Shown here: one piece after another, positions 44,098 to 52,374 of the stretch
How the letters are laid out: every line of letters begins with the position of its first letter
Numbering within the stretch: position 1 is the stretch's first letter
Assembly (NCBI RefSeq): GCF_016464305.1
Contig: NZ_JAEIOJ010000003.1
Coordinates: 533,726-597,725 of the forward strand
DNA from: Umezawaea beigongshangensis
Lineage (GTDB): Bacteria; Actinomycetota; Actinomycetes; Mycobacteriales; Pseudonocardiaceae
Direction of reading: 5' to 3'
Length of the DNA stretch: 64,000 nt
Made by a program: the position numbers and the translations under genes
Notes under the pieces: model-generated
Told to the model about the DNA's origin: nothing
Database searches by the model: none
What the model saw: the letters and a program-made list of their open reading frames with translations, nothing else

Positions 44098-45567
44098 TCA
44101 CCAGCAGTGGACCGGCTCGTTGGAGTGCATCAGCGTGCGGTAGGTGCGCAGCATCGCGCGCAGCGCCTCGGCGCGGTCCAGGCCGCTGTGGTCGTAGAGG
44201 TCGTGGAACGTGCGGGCCTGCCACGTCGCGCCGTTCACCCCGGTCAGGCAGCGCTGCTCGATCACGCCGAGCAACCGGTCGCGCTCCTCGGCCTGCACGC
44301 CCCACCGCACCAGACCCTCGTGGGCCATCGGCAGCAGCCGCCGCAGCACCAGCTCCACCACCGGCACCGTGCCCAGCCCCGGCCAGTACACCTGCGCCTC
44401 CATGCCGTGCCGCGCGCCGGCGAAGAAGTTCTCCTCCGCCGCGCTGAACGACATCTGGGTCCAGAGCGGACGGTCCTGGTCGACCAGCGCGCGCACCAGT
44501 CCGAAGTAGAACGCCGCGTTGGCCAGCGTGTCCACCACCGTCGGGCCCGCCGGGAGCACCCGGTTCTCCACGCGCAGGTGCGGCTTGTCGCGCACCACGT
44601 CGTAGACCGGGCGGTTCCAGCGGTAGATCGTCCCGTTGTGCAGCCGCAGCTCCGCCAGCGCCGGGGTGTCGCCGCGCTCGAACACGCGGACCGGGTCCTC
44701 CTCGTCGCAGATCGGCAGCAGCGCGGGGAAGTAGCGCACGTTCTCCTCGAACAGGTCGAAGATCGAGGTGATCCACCGCTCGCCGAACCACACCCGCGGC
44801 CGGACGCCCTGGGCCTTCAGCTCGTCGCCCCGGGTGTCGGTCGCCTGCTGGAACAGCGCGATGCGCGTCTCCCGCCACAGCTCCTTGCCCGCGAGGAACG
44901 GCGAGTTCGCGCCGATCGCGACCTGCACGCCCGCGACGACCTGCGCCGCGTTCCAGTACGCCGGGAACTGCTCCGGGCTCACCTGCAGGTGCAGCTGCGT
45001 GGACGTGCACGCCGCTTCCGGCACGATCGAGTCCGCCGTGAGCTGCAACCGCTCCACGCCGTCGATGGAGATCTGCAGGTCCTCGCCGCGCGCGGCGAGG
45101 ACCTGCTCGTTGAGCAGCGCGTAGCGCGGGTTGACCGACAGCGCGTCGATCTCCAGGTGCTCGGCCCGCAGCGTCGGCAGGATGCCCACGGTCACCATGT
45201 GCGCGCCGACCTTCGCCGCCTTGGACTCGGCGGCGTTGAGGCTGTCCCGGACGGACTCCTCGAAGCCGCTGACGCCGCCGTCGGCCAGGCGGCGCGGGGC
45301 GACGTTGATCTCCAGGTTCCACTGGCCCAGCTCCGTCACGAAGTCCGGGTCGGCGATGGCCTCCAGCGCCTCGGCGTTGCGCATCGCCGGCTCGCCCCGC
45401 TCGTCGACGAGGTTCAGCTCGATCTCCAGGCCGGTCATCGGCCGCTCGAACTCGAACCTGGCGTCGCTGAGCATGCGCTCGAAGACGTCCAGGCACCGCC
45501 GCACCTTGGTGCGGTAGCGCGTGCGGTCGTCGCGCGTGAAGTCCTGCCTCGCGACTTCCTCGCCCAT
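44098..45567 (-). CDS. Glutamate-cysteine ligase-family (GCS2-type) carboxylate-amine ligase
   Basis: 489 residues. The GCS2-type fold is indicated by MTGLEIELNLVDERGEPAMRNAEAL (ATP/metal-binding Glu residues), GQWNLEINVAPRRL, EAACTSTQLHLQVSPE and GTIYRWNRPVYDV. The family forms gamma-glutamyl or other amide bonds. Since the organism uses mycothiol rather than glutathione, the real product is unclear (compare EgtA in ergothioneine synthesis, though no egt genes are adjacent). ATG 45567 has AGGAGGG upstream. Confidence 0.85.
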   Translation of the reverse strand: MGEEVARQDFTRDDRTRYRTKVRRCLDVFERMLSDARFEFERPMTGLEIELNLVDERGEPAMRNAEALEAIADPDFVTELGQWNLEINVAPRRLADGGVSGFEESVRDSLNAAESKAAKVGAHMVTVGILPTLRAEHLEIDALSVNPRYALLNEQVLAARGEDLQISIDGVERLQLTADSIVPEAACTSTQLHLQVSPEQFPAYWNAAQVVAGVQVAIGANSPFLAGKELWRETRIALFQQATDTRGDELKAQGVRPRVWFGERWITSIFDLFEENVRYFPALLPICDEEDPVRVFERGDTPALAELRLHNGTIYRWNRPVYDVVRDKPHLRVENRVLPAGPTVVDTLANAAFYFGLVRALVDQDRPLWTQMSFSAAEENFFAGARHGMEAQVYWPGLGTVPVVELVLRRLLPMAHEGLVRWGVQAEERDRLLGVIEQRCLTGVNGATWQARTFHDLYDHSGLDRAEALRAMLRTYRTLMHSNEPVHCW

Positions 45568-45661
45568 GCGGACCCTCCTCAGCAGTCTCGCGGTGTTCCT
45601 ACCCGCGCGCTCCGCCGCGCACACATGCTCTCGCGCACCGGCACCGCGCGTCCCCGTCGCC

Positions 45662-46321
45662 TCACGCGGCCGCGGGCACCGCGACGGTGGTCAGCAGCAG
45701 GCCGTCGCGGCACAGCCAGCGCCCGTGGAACACGTCCAGCGGCACGCCGCCGACCACGGGCGGCTCGACCAGGACGCGGGAGGTGAAGGTGCCGTCGGGA
45801 CGCAGGACGATGTCGGCGTCCTCGAAGCCCAGCCAGCGCCGCGCGACCGGGTACCACGCCTTGTAGGTGCTCTCCTTGGCGCTGAACAGCAACCGGTCCC
45901 AGCTCACGTCGGGGTGCGCCGCCGACAGCGCCTCGCCCCTGGCGATCTCCGCGGGCAGGGCCACCGCGCCCAGCACCCCGTCGGGGGTGGGCGCGTTCGG
46001 CTCGGCGTCGATGCCGACCGTGAGGAGGTCGGAGACGCGCGCCACCGCGCACGCCCGGTAGCCGGCGCAGTGGGTGATGCTGCCCACCACGCCGTCGGGC
46101 CACAGCGGTTCGCGCTTCGGGCCCGGCAGCACCGGGACGGGCGGCACGCCCAGCCCGCCCAGCGCCTCCCGCGCGCACAGCCGCGCCGTGCTGAACTCGG
46201 CGCGGCGCGAGGCCACCGCCCGCCCGAGCAGCGCCTCCTCCTCCGGGAACAGCGCCACGTCCGCCGAGTCGTCGAACCGCTCCGCCGTCGACACCGGCGC
46301 CCCCAGCACGTCGGCGATCAC
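45662..46321 (-). CDS. pptT: 4'-phosphopantetheinyl transferase, Sfp/PptT type
   Basis: 219 residues. Activates acyl carrier and peptidyl carrier proteins by adding phosphopantetheine from CoA. Motifs: SITHCAGYRACAVA, LTVGIDAEPN (magnesium-binding Asp/Glu) and LLFSAKESTYKAWYP (the KExxYK signature). Its GTG at 46321 overlaps the stop of the phosphoesterase gene (GTGA). The order matches mycobacterial pptT next to pptH (Rv2794c/Rv2795c), supporting the gene symbol. Confidence 0.93.
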   Translation of the reverse strand: MIADVLGAPVSTAERFDDSADVALFPEEEALLGRAVASRRAEFSTARLCAREALGGLGVPPVPVLPGPKREPLWPDGVVGSITHCAGYRACAVARVSDLLTVGIDAEPNAPTPDGVLGAVALPAEIARGEALSAAHPDVSWDRLLFSAKESTYKAWYPVARRWLGFEDADIVLRPDGTFTSRVLVEPPVVGGVPLDVFHGRWLCRDGLLLTTVAVPAAA

Positions 46322-47169
46322 CGCTGGTCCCCCTCGCGCAGCACGTCGACGAGCTTCACCGCGGTGGTGCCGCGCGGACGCCACTCGCGCGGGTAGCCCA
46401 GCGACACCTCGTCGAACCGGACGCCGTCGTGGCGGGTCGTGCGCGGGATGTGCAGGTGCCCGTAGACCATCGCGGCGGCGTCGAACCGCAGGTGCCAGTC
46501 CGCGGTGCGCTCGGTCCCGCACCACAGGGCGAACTCCGGGTAGTGCAGCACCCTCGTGGGCTCGCGCACCAGCGGGTAGTGGTTGATCAGCACGGTCCGT
46601 CCCCGCACCTCCGCCAGTCGCCGCTCGGTCTCGGCGATCCGCGCCTCGCACCACGCGTCCCGCGTCGGGTACGGGTCGGCGTGCAGGAAGTACTCGTCGG
46701 TGCAGACCACTCCGGCGGCGTGCGCGGCGGCCAGCGCGCTGTCGCGGTCGTGCGTGCCCTCGGGGCGGAACGTGTAGTCGTACAGGGTGAACAGCGGCGC
46801 CACGGTCAGCGGCTCGCCCGCGCCCTCCCAGACCGGGTAGGGGTCCTCGGGGGTCAGCACGCCGATCGAGCGGCACAGCTCCACCAGCAGCCGGTAGCGC
46901 TCCTCGCCGCGAGCCTGCACCGGGTCGTCCTTCGTGGTCCACAGCTCGTGGTTGCCGGGGGACCACAGGACGGTGTGGAACCGCTGGGCCAGCAGGGACA
47001 GCGTCCGGTCCACGTCGGCGACCTTCTCGCCGACGTCCCCGGCGACGATCAGCCAGTCGTCGGGACCGTCCGGGCGGAGGTCCTCGACCAGCTGCCGGTT
47101 CTCCTCGTAGGTCACGTGCAGGTCGCTGGTGGCGAGCAGTTTGCGCGCCGAGGTCGGTGACGGGCTCAC
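46318..47169 (-). CDS. pptH: Metallophosphoesterase, PptH-like carrier-protein hydrolase
   Basis: 283 residues of the calcineurin-like fold: ATSDLHVTYEEN (D-x-H), IVAGDVGEK (GD), SPGNHEL (GNHE), INHYPLV and VYGHLHIP (GHxH), the full set of two-metal ligands. In mycobacteria the paired PptH removes phosphopantetheine from carrier proteins, opposing PptT. Co-location with translational overlap suggests the same push-pull here; this is inference. GTG 47169 is preceded by TATCGT with a 6-nt spacer and no ribosome site. Confidence 0.85.
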   Translation of the reverse strand: MSPSPTSARKLLATSDLHVTYEENRQLVEDLRPDGPDDWLIVAGDVGEKVADVDRTLSLLAQRFHTVLWSPGNHELWTTKDDPVQARGEERYRLLVELCRSIGVLTPEDPYPVWEGAGEPLTVAPLFTLYDYTFRPEGTHDRDSALAAAHAAGVVCTDEYFLHADPYPTRDAWCEARIAETERRLAEVRGRTVLINHYPLVREPTRVLHYPEFALWCGTERTADWHLRFDAAAMVYGHLHIPRTTRHDGVRFDEVSLGYPREWRPRGTTAVKLVDVLREGDQR

Positions 47170-47175
47170 CCGGCG

Positions 47176-47181
47176 ACGATA
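47176..47181 (-). promoter_or_regulatory. Putative leaderless -10 box (TATCGT)
   Basis: On the minus strand TATCGT is 6 nt from the GTG at 47169, consistent with leaderless transcription of the pptH-pptT operon. Confidence 0.5.
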
Positions 47182-47557
47182 ACCGGACGGCGGCGCGGCG
47201 TGGCGGCGCAAGTCCGTTCGGTGACGAACGACCGCTCGTCCGCTCGTCGCACACCAGGGGCCGCGCATCGCCGCAGCAGGACGTTCGGCGCTTCACGGCA
47301 GAGCGGCCCTTACGTGACAGGACGTCTCATTTCTACGGTGATCGTCGTCACGCTGAGTTGGCTACGACGTCCTGGCGGAGGACCACATGCCCGACCCCCA
47401 GAGGGTGAGCAGCAACGGAGCGATCCCGACCCAGCACAGGCGGAGCCCCTCGCCGCAGATCACGGCGAGCCCCGGCGTCCACCAGCGGCAGCGCGTCGAG
47501 CAGCGCAGGCCGGAGCACGACCGCGCGGTGCCCCAGCAGGTCGGTCGCGGCGACGCG
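47182..47557. other. Intergenic region before transposase fragment
   Basis: About 375 bp with no convincing gene on either strand. It is slightly lower in GC around 47310-47360. The frame of the transposase piece is open upstream to 47387, but that part does not resemble any protein I recognise. Confidence 0.5.
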
Positions 47558-47917
47558 GTGGAGCAGCTCTCCTCACGGCTCGTCCCGCCGTCGCTGTGGG
47601 CGGTCGTCGAACCGCTGATCCCGCCGGTCAAGGTGCGTCACCAGGGCGGTGGGCGCGGCCGGGTCGGCAACCGCACGGTGTTCACGGCGATCGTGTTCGT
47701 CCTGGCCAGCGGCTGCGCGTGGCGGCACCTGCCCCCGTCGTTCGGCGTGACGGTCCCCACGGCACACCGTCGCTACCAGGAGTGGACCGAGGCCGGACTG
47801 TGGCGCAGGTTGCGTCGCGCCGCCCAGGAGGGGCTGCTCGACCCCGCCCAGGCCGCCTGGCTCGCCGGGGTGCTGGACGCGGCGGAACTGCGGTCCGCGA
47901 GGGCGACCGTCGGCTAG
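47558..47917 (+). pseudogene. Truncated IS5-family transposase (DUF4096-type N-terminus)
   Basis: 119 residues. LVPPSLWAVVEPLIPPV, RTVFTAIVFVLASGCAWRHLPPSFGVTVPTAHRRYQEW and GLWRRLRRAA form the N-terminal DUF4096-like domain of IS5/IS427-group transposases. The catalytic DDE half is missing: a stop at 47917 is followed by unrelated DNA. Start at GTG 47558 is approximate. No terminal inverted repeats or target duplications could be assigned, so this is an old remnant. Confidence 0.75.
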
Positions 47918-47942
47918 GGCGTTCGTCGACCCGGCTCCCGCA

Positions 47943-47976
47943 CCGCCTCCACGCGACCGGGGGCACGTGGAGGCGG
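47943..47976. terminator. Hairpin between transposase fragment and LytS-type kinase
   Basis: CCGCCTCCACG (47943-47953) pairs with CGTGGAGGCGG (47966-47976) across a 12-nt loop. It is placed to end the leftward LytTR operon and any rightward read-through. Confidence 0.65.
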
Positions 47977-48070
47977 GGGTCCGGCGCGGTGGTCGAGACG
48001 CTCCGGGAGGCACCACCGCGACTCCGGCCCGACCCGCGTCGGGTCCTCGCGGCCGGTCTCGACGCGCGCC

Positions 48071-49246
48071 CTAGGAGGCGTGGACGCCCGGCTGGTACTT
48101 CGGGAACCGCACCCTGATCTTCGTGCCCAGCCCCTCCGCCGTCTCCACGACGAGGCCGTAGTCGTCGCCGTAGAGACGGCGCAGCCGTTCGTCGATGTTG
48201 CCCAGCCCTATCCCCGCCGACTCGTCCACGCGGCCAGCCAGTGTCCGGCGCAGCTCCTCGGGGTTCATGCCGATGCCGTCGTCCTCGATGGTGATGTGGG
48301 CCTCCGAACCGCCGTCCGCGGCGTGGATCGAGATGTGGCCCGGCTCCACCTTGCCCTCCATGCCGTGCCGCACCGCGTTCTCCACCAGCGGTTGCAGGCA
48401 CAGGAACGGCACCGTCACCGGCAGCACCTCCGGCGCGATCTGCAACGTCACCGTCAGCCGCTCGCCGAAGCGCGCCCGCTCCAGCGCGAGGTACTGGTCG
48501 ATCGACTTCAGCTCCTCCGACAGCGTCGTGAAGTCGCCGTGGCGGCGGAAGGAGTAGCGGGTGAAGTCGGCGAAGTCCAGCAGCAGCGTGCGGGCCCGCT
48601 CCGGGTTGGTGCGCACGTAGGACGCGATGGCCGACAGCGAGTTGTAGATGAAGTGCGGGGAGATCTGCGCCCGCAGCGCCCGCACCTCCGCCTCCACCAG
48701 CCGGGTGCGCGAGCGGTCCAGCTCGGCCAGTTCGAGCTGCCCCGCCGCCCAGCGCGCCACCTCGGTGGTGGCCCGCACCAGACCGGCGGTCGCCTCGGGG
48801 GAGTAGGCGGCGAGCACACCGGCGACGTGCCCCTCCACCACCAGCGGGGCCATCACCACCGACCTGATCGGACAGCTCGGCTCGTCGCAGGTCACGTCGA
48901 ACACCTGCGTGCGGGCGTTCTCGAAGACCTCCTCGGACAGGTCCATGGTCTGCGCGCCGTGCTGCTCGCCCGTGCCCTCCCACGCCACGACGTCGGTCTC
49001 GTCGGTGAGCGCGAGCGCCGGGGTGTCGAGCAGGGTCCGCAGGTGCCTGGCCGACTTGCGGGCCGCGTCGGGCACCAGCCCGGCGCGCAGCGGGGGAGCG
49101 GCCGACCACGCGGTGTGCAGCGTCTCGTAGGTGACGCGCTGCGCCTGCGTCCAGAAGCCCCGCCGCGACCTCGTCGCGTGCCAGACGACCGCGACGAGCG
49201 CCGCGCCCACCAGCAGGACGGCACCGGCCGTCAGCACGTCGTCCAC
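48071..49246 (-). CDS. LytS/YehU-type sensor histidine kinase
   Basis: 391 residues. One N-terminal membrane helix (5-25), a GAF-like cytosolic domain (about 60-175), then the His_kinase domain with ALRAQISPHFIYNSLSAIASY (phospho-His) and a HATPase with LVENAVRHGMEGK, EDDGIGM and GIGLGNIDERL. Kinases of this type pair with LytTR regulators. It is the last gene of a four-gene operon with its regulator first. GTG 49246 has GAGGAG upstream. A Cys pair (VTCDEPSC) in the GAF-like part is unusual and could bind metal or sense redox. Confidence 0.92.
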   Translation of the reverse strand: MDDVLTAGAVLLVGAALVAVVWHATRSRRGFWTQAQRVTYETLHTAWSAAPPLRAGLVPDAARKSARHLRTLLDTPALALTDETDVVAWEGTGEQHGAQTMDLSEEVFENARTQVFDVTCDEPSCPIRSVVMAPLVVEGHVAGVLAAYSPEATAGLVRATTEVARWAAGQLELAELDRSRTRLVEAEVRALRAQISPHFIYNSLSAIASYVRTNPERARTLLLDFADFTRYSFRRHGDFTTLSEELKSIDQYLALERARFGERLTVTLQIAPEVLPVTVPFLCLQPLVENAVRHGMEGKVEPGHISIHAADGGSEAHITIEDDGIGMNPEELRRTLAGRVDESAGIGLGNIDERLRRLYGDDYGLVVETAEGLGTKIRVRFPKYQPGVHAS

Positions 49247-49256
49247 CGCGATCTCC

Positions 49257-50975
49257 TCACCTGGTCCCGCCCGAGCCGAGACCCTCCGGCGCGTGCAGCC
49301 GCACCATGACCCGGTCGACGCCGACCGGCACGTGGCCCGGCGTCAGCAGCGACACCGCGTACATCACCCCGAAGCCCAGCGGCACCGTCCACGCGGCCGG
49401 GCGGGCCAGCAGCACGTGGTACCAGGCGTCGCCGACGTCGAGGAAGATCGTCGCCAGTCCGGCGGCCAGCGCGGGCGCACCGCCGGCGAGCATGCCCGCC
49501 ACCGCGCCGACCGTGGTGATCCGCCTGCTCCAGATGCCCAGCAGCAGCAGCGGGCACAGCGAGGACGCGGCCACCGCGAACGCCAGCCCCACCAGGTCCG
49601 CCACCGGCATCCCGCTCACCAGCAGCGTCATCCCCAGCGGCACCAGCACGGCCACCAGCGCGGAGACGCGGAAGCCGCGCACGCCGCCCAGCCGCAGCAC
49701 GTCCTGGCTCAGCACCCCGGCCAGCGAGATCATCAACCCGGAGGACGTCGACAGGAACGCGGCGAACGCGCCACCGGCGACCAGCGCCCCGAGCAGCTGC
49801 CCGCCCAGCCCGTCGATCATCCGGCTCGGCAGCACCAGCACCACGGCGTCGGTGTTGCCCGTCATCAGCAGCTCGGGCGTGTAGAGCCGCCCCAGCGCCC
49901 CGTACAGCGGCGGCACGAGGTAGAACACGCCGAGCAGACCCAGCACGATCAGCGTCGTGCGGCGCGCGGCCCTGCCGTTGGGATTGGTGTAGAAGCGCAC
50001 GATCACGTGCGGCAGCCCCATCGTGCCGAGGAACGTCGCGATGATCAGCGAGTACGCCGCGTACAGCGGGTACCGCTCGCCGCCGGACAGCGGCAGCGCC
50101 CACGCCTCGCCGGAGAGCGGCGCGACGTCGTCCACGTGCGGCACGGGCGAGCCGCCGGGGAACGTCAGCCTGCTGCCCGCGTCGACGGTGTGCGTGCCCG
50201 GCCCCAGCTCCAGCGCGCCGCCTGCGAGCCGCTGCCCGTCGACGACCCCGCTGCCGGTCACCGGCACCGCCTCCAGCGCGCGCACGGTCGTCGGCGTCTC
50301 GAACGTCACCGTCGTCTCGTCGGCGAACACCGGCAGCGCGGGACCGGCCAGGTCCGGCATCCCCTGCGCGCGCCACGCCAGCACCAGGAACACCACCGGC
50401 ACCGCGATGGCCGTGAGCTTGAGCCAGTACTGGAACGCTTGCACGAACGTGATGCTGCGCATCCCGCCGGACATCACGTTGATCGTCACCACCACCGCGA
50501 CGATCAGCGCGCCCGCCCACGTCGGAGCGCCGGTGATCGTGTGCAGGGTCAGCCCGGCGCCCTGGAACTGCGGCAGCAGGTACAGCCAGCCGATCGCGAT
50601 GGCCAGCGCGCTCGCCGCCGCGCGCACCCGGCGGGAGGCGAACCGCGCCTCGGCGAAGTCGGGCAGCGTGTACGCGCCGGAGCGGCGCAGCGGCGCGGCC
50701 ACCATCGTCAGCAGCACCAGGTAGCCCGCCGTGTAGCCGACGGGGAACCACAGCATGTCCGGACCGTGGGCGAAGATCAGGCCCGCGATGCCCACGAACG
50801 AGGCTGCCGACAGGTACTCACCGCCGATGGCCGAGGCGTTCCACCACGGCGACACCGTGCGGGAGGCGACGTAGAAGTCCGACGTGGTGCGGGAGATGCG
50901 CAGGCCGTAGGCGCCGATCAGCACGGTGCCCAGGGCCACGGCGATCACCGCCGCGAGGCTGTAGGTGCCGCTCAC
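49257..50975 (-). CDS. Sodium:solute symporter (ActP/MctC-like monocarboxylate type)
   Basis: 572 residues with about 13 membrane helices. SSS-family features: ISRTTSDFYVASRTVSPWWNASAIGGEYLSAASF (helix 1-2 region), DMLWFPVGYTAGYL and SGGMRSITFVQAFQYW. A soluble loop of about 100 residues (near 215-310) interrupts the helices, as in ActP-like symporters of actinobacteria. Linked to a DUF485 protein, the known partner of acetate/pyruvate permeases, so a short-chain carboxylate is the likely substrate. GTG 50975 overlaps the DUF485 stop. Confidence 0.9.
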   Translation of the reverse strand: MSGTYSLAAVIAVALGTVLIGAYGLRISRTTSDFYVASRTVSPWWNASAIGGEYLSAASFVGIAGLIFAHGPDMLWFPVGYTAGYLVLLTMVAAPLRRSGAYTLPDFAEARFASRRVRAAASALAIAIGWLYLLPQFQGAGLTLHTITGAPTWAGALIVAVVVTINVMSGGMRSITFVQAFQYWLKLTAIAVPVVFLVLAWRAQGMPDLAGPALPVFADETTVTFETPTTVRALEAVPVTGSGVVDGQRLAGGALELGPGTHTVDAGSRLTFPGGSPVPHVDDVAPLSGEAWALPLSGGERYPLYAAYSLIIATFLGTMGLPHVIVRFYTNPNGRAARRTTLIVLGLLGVFYLVPPLYGALGRLYTPELLMTGNTDAVVLVLPSRMIDGLGGQLLGALVAGGAFAAFLSTSSGLMISLAGVLSQDVLRLGGVRGFRVSALVAVLVPLGMTLLVSGMPVADLVGLAFAVAASSLCPLLLLGIWSRRITTVGAVAGMLAGGAPALAAGLATIFLDVGDAWYHVLLARPAAWTVPLGFGVMYAVSLLTPGHVPVGVDRVMVRLHAPEGLGSGGTR

Positions 50976-51370
50976 GGTCGTTCGACGAGTTCGGCGAACT
51001 CGCGTTCGCTGCGCTCGGCCTGCCACACGTAGAACCACCCCGCCAGCACCAGCACGGGGAACACCAGCACCCCCAGGACCAGCCACGGCAGCGGCAGGCC
51101 CAGCAGCCGCTGCTCGCCCAGCCGGGGCGCGAGCGCGAACAGCAGCGGCAGCGCGGCCAGCGACCCGCACACCACCCCGCAGACCAGCAGCCCGAGCCTG
51201 CGCTGCTCCTTGATCAGCGACCGCACGTAGTGCGTGCTCAGGTCGCTCTCCTCGCTGAGCAGCGGCACCGGCACCGCGGGCTGCGCCCTGCGCACGCGGG
51301 CCGCGCGGGTGCGCGGGCTCGTCACCACCACGCGCTGCGCCGGGCGCCCGCCCTCCCCCGGATCGCTCAC
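50972..51370 (-). CDS. DUF485-family small membrane protein
   Basis: 132 residues. A soluble N-terminal 65 residues precede two membrane helices (LGLLVCGVVCGSLAALPLLFAL and LVLGVLVFPVLVLAGWFYVW) and a C-terminal QAERSEREFAEL segment typical of DUF485. It is longer than the usual ~100 residues because of the N-terminal extension. DUF485 proteins accompany ActP-type symporters. Start and stop each overlap a neighbour by GTGA. Confidence 0.85.
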   Translation of the reverse strand: MSDPGEGGRPAQRVVVTSPRTRAARVRRAQPAVPVPLLSEESDLSTHYVRSLIKEQRRLGLLVCGVVCGSLAALPLLFALAPRLGEQRLLGLPLPWLVLGVLVFPVLVLAGWFYVWQAERSEREFAELVERP

Positions 51371-52242
51371 GGCGCCACCTGGTCCGGTCCGGCCGGCGCG
51401 TGCTTCTGCAGCATCGGCCGGGCGCGTCGCACCAGCAGCTGCCGCAGGTGCCGGGAGTGGCGGCGGCTCACCGGCAGCACCGCGCCGCCGATGTTCACGC
51501 TCAGGTGCCCGTCCTCCAGCCGCAGCTCCTCGATGTGCCCCAGGGACACCAGGTGGCTGCGGTGGATGCGCACGAACCCGGCCGAGCGCCAGCGCTCCTC
51601 CAGGCCGCTCAGCGCCGCGCGCACGAGCCCGCTGCCGGTGGCGGTGTGCAGGCGCGCGTAGTCGCCGTGCGCCTCGACGTAGCGGATGTCGGCCAGCCGG
51701 ATGAACCGGGTGACCCCGCCCAGCTCCACCGGGATGACCTCGTCCCCCGCGTCCGGGGCCGGCGCTCCGGGCTGGGTCGCCGGTTCGGGCGTCTTGCCGT
51801 CCCACACCTCGTGCACGATGCGGTGCACCGACTCGGCCAGCCGCTCCGGGCGCACCGGTTTGAGCAGGTAGTCCAGCGCCTTCAGCTCGAACGCCTCGAC
51901 GGCGGGCTGCTGGTGGGCCGTGACGAACACGATCGGCGGCGGCTGCGCGAACCGCGACAGCACCCGCGCCAGGTCCAGCCCGTCCAGGCCGGGCATCCGG
52001 ATGTCGAGGAACACGGCGTTGAACGGCTGACCGGCGTCCTCGGCGCGGTGCAGGCAGCGCAGCGCCGTCGTGGCGTCGGTGACCGGCTCGGCGTGCGCGA
52101 TCCGCGGGTCCGAGCGCAGCAGGTACACGAGGTCGTCGAGCGCCGGGGCCTCGTCGTCGACCGCGAGCACGCGCAGCGTGCGGTCGAGACCACCCCGGCG
52201 GTCGGGCCCCTCGCAACTGGGGCAGGGCAGGGCAGAGGTCAT
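51367..52242 (-). CDS. LytTR-family response regulator
   Basis: 291 residues. The receiver domain (about 22-140) has VLAVDDEAPALDD, the phospho-acceptor in VFLDIRMPGLDGLDLA and LDYLLKPVRPERL. A C-terminal LytTR DNA-binding domain follows (about 165-265; DIRYVEAHGDYARLHTATG, FVRIHRSHLVSLGHI). It heads the operon regulator - DUF485 - symporter - kinase. An N-terminal CPSC is unusual. ATG 52242 is chosen; TTG 52257 is possible. Two direct repeats containing TTGACA lie upstream. Confidence 0.92.
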   Translation of the reverse strand: MTSALPCPSCEGPDRRGGLDRTLRVLAVDDEAPALDDLVYLLRSDPRIAHAEPVTDATTALRCLHRAEDAGQPFNAVFLDIRMPGLDGLDLARVLSRFAQPPPIVFVTAHQQPAVEAFELKALDYLLKPVRPERLAESVHRIVHEVWDGKTPEPATQPGAPAPDAGDEVIPVELGGVTRFIRLADIRYVEAHGDYARLHTATGSGLVRAALSGLEERWRSAGFVRIHRSHLVSLGHIEELRLEDGHLSVNIGGAVLPVSRRHSRHLRQLLVRRARPMLQKHAPAGPDQVAP

Positions 52243-52263
52243 CCGTATCCGGTCCAAACTGCC

Positions 52264-52295
52264 GACGGCGGTGTCAACATGACGGCGGTGTCAAC
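52264..52295 (-). promoter_or_regulatory. Direct repeat GACGGCGGTGTCAAC, 17-bp period, upstream of the LytTR operon
   Basis: The 15-bp unit occurs at 52264-52278 and 52281-52295. On the coding strand each unit gives GTTGACACC, offering two TTGACA-like hexamers and resembling the GTT-containing half-sites of LytTR proteins. It could be a promoter duplication or an autoregulatory operator. Confidence 0.5.
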
Positions 52296-52374
52296 CTGCG
52301 GGCGACATGTTAACTGAGTCACAACGCGCTGGTGAGTCGATCGCGCCGGTCGCGTTCATCACGGTGCGGACGGG

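Noticed and set aside
44098-45567. Calling the GCS2 protein a glutathione-synthesis enzyme
   Set aside because: The window shows mycothiol-dependent detoxification, no glutathione synthetase is nearby, and the family has several reactions.
47558-47917. Complete insertion sequence
   Set aside because: Only the N-terminal part of the transposase is present, the DDE catalytic half is missing, and no terminal inverted repeats were found.
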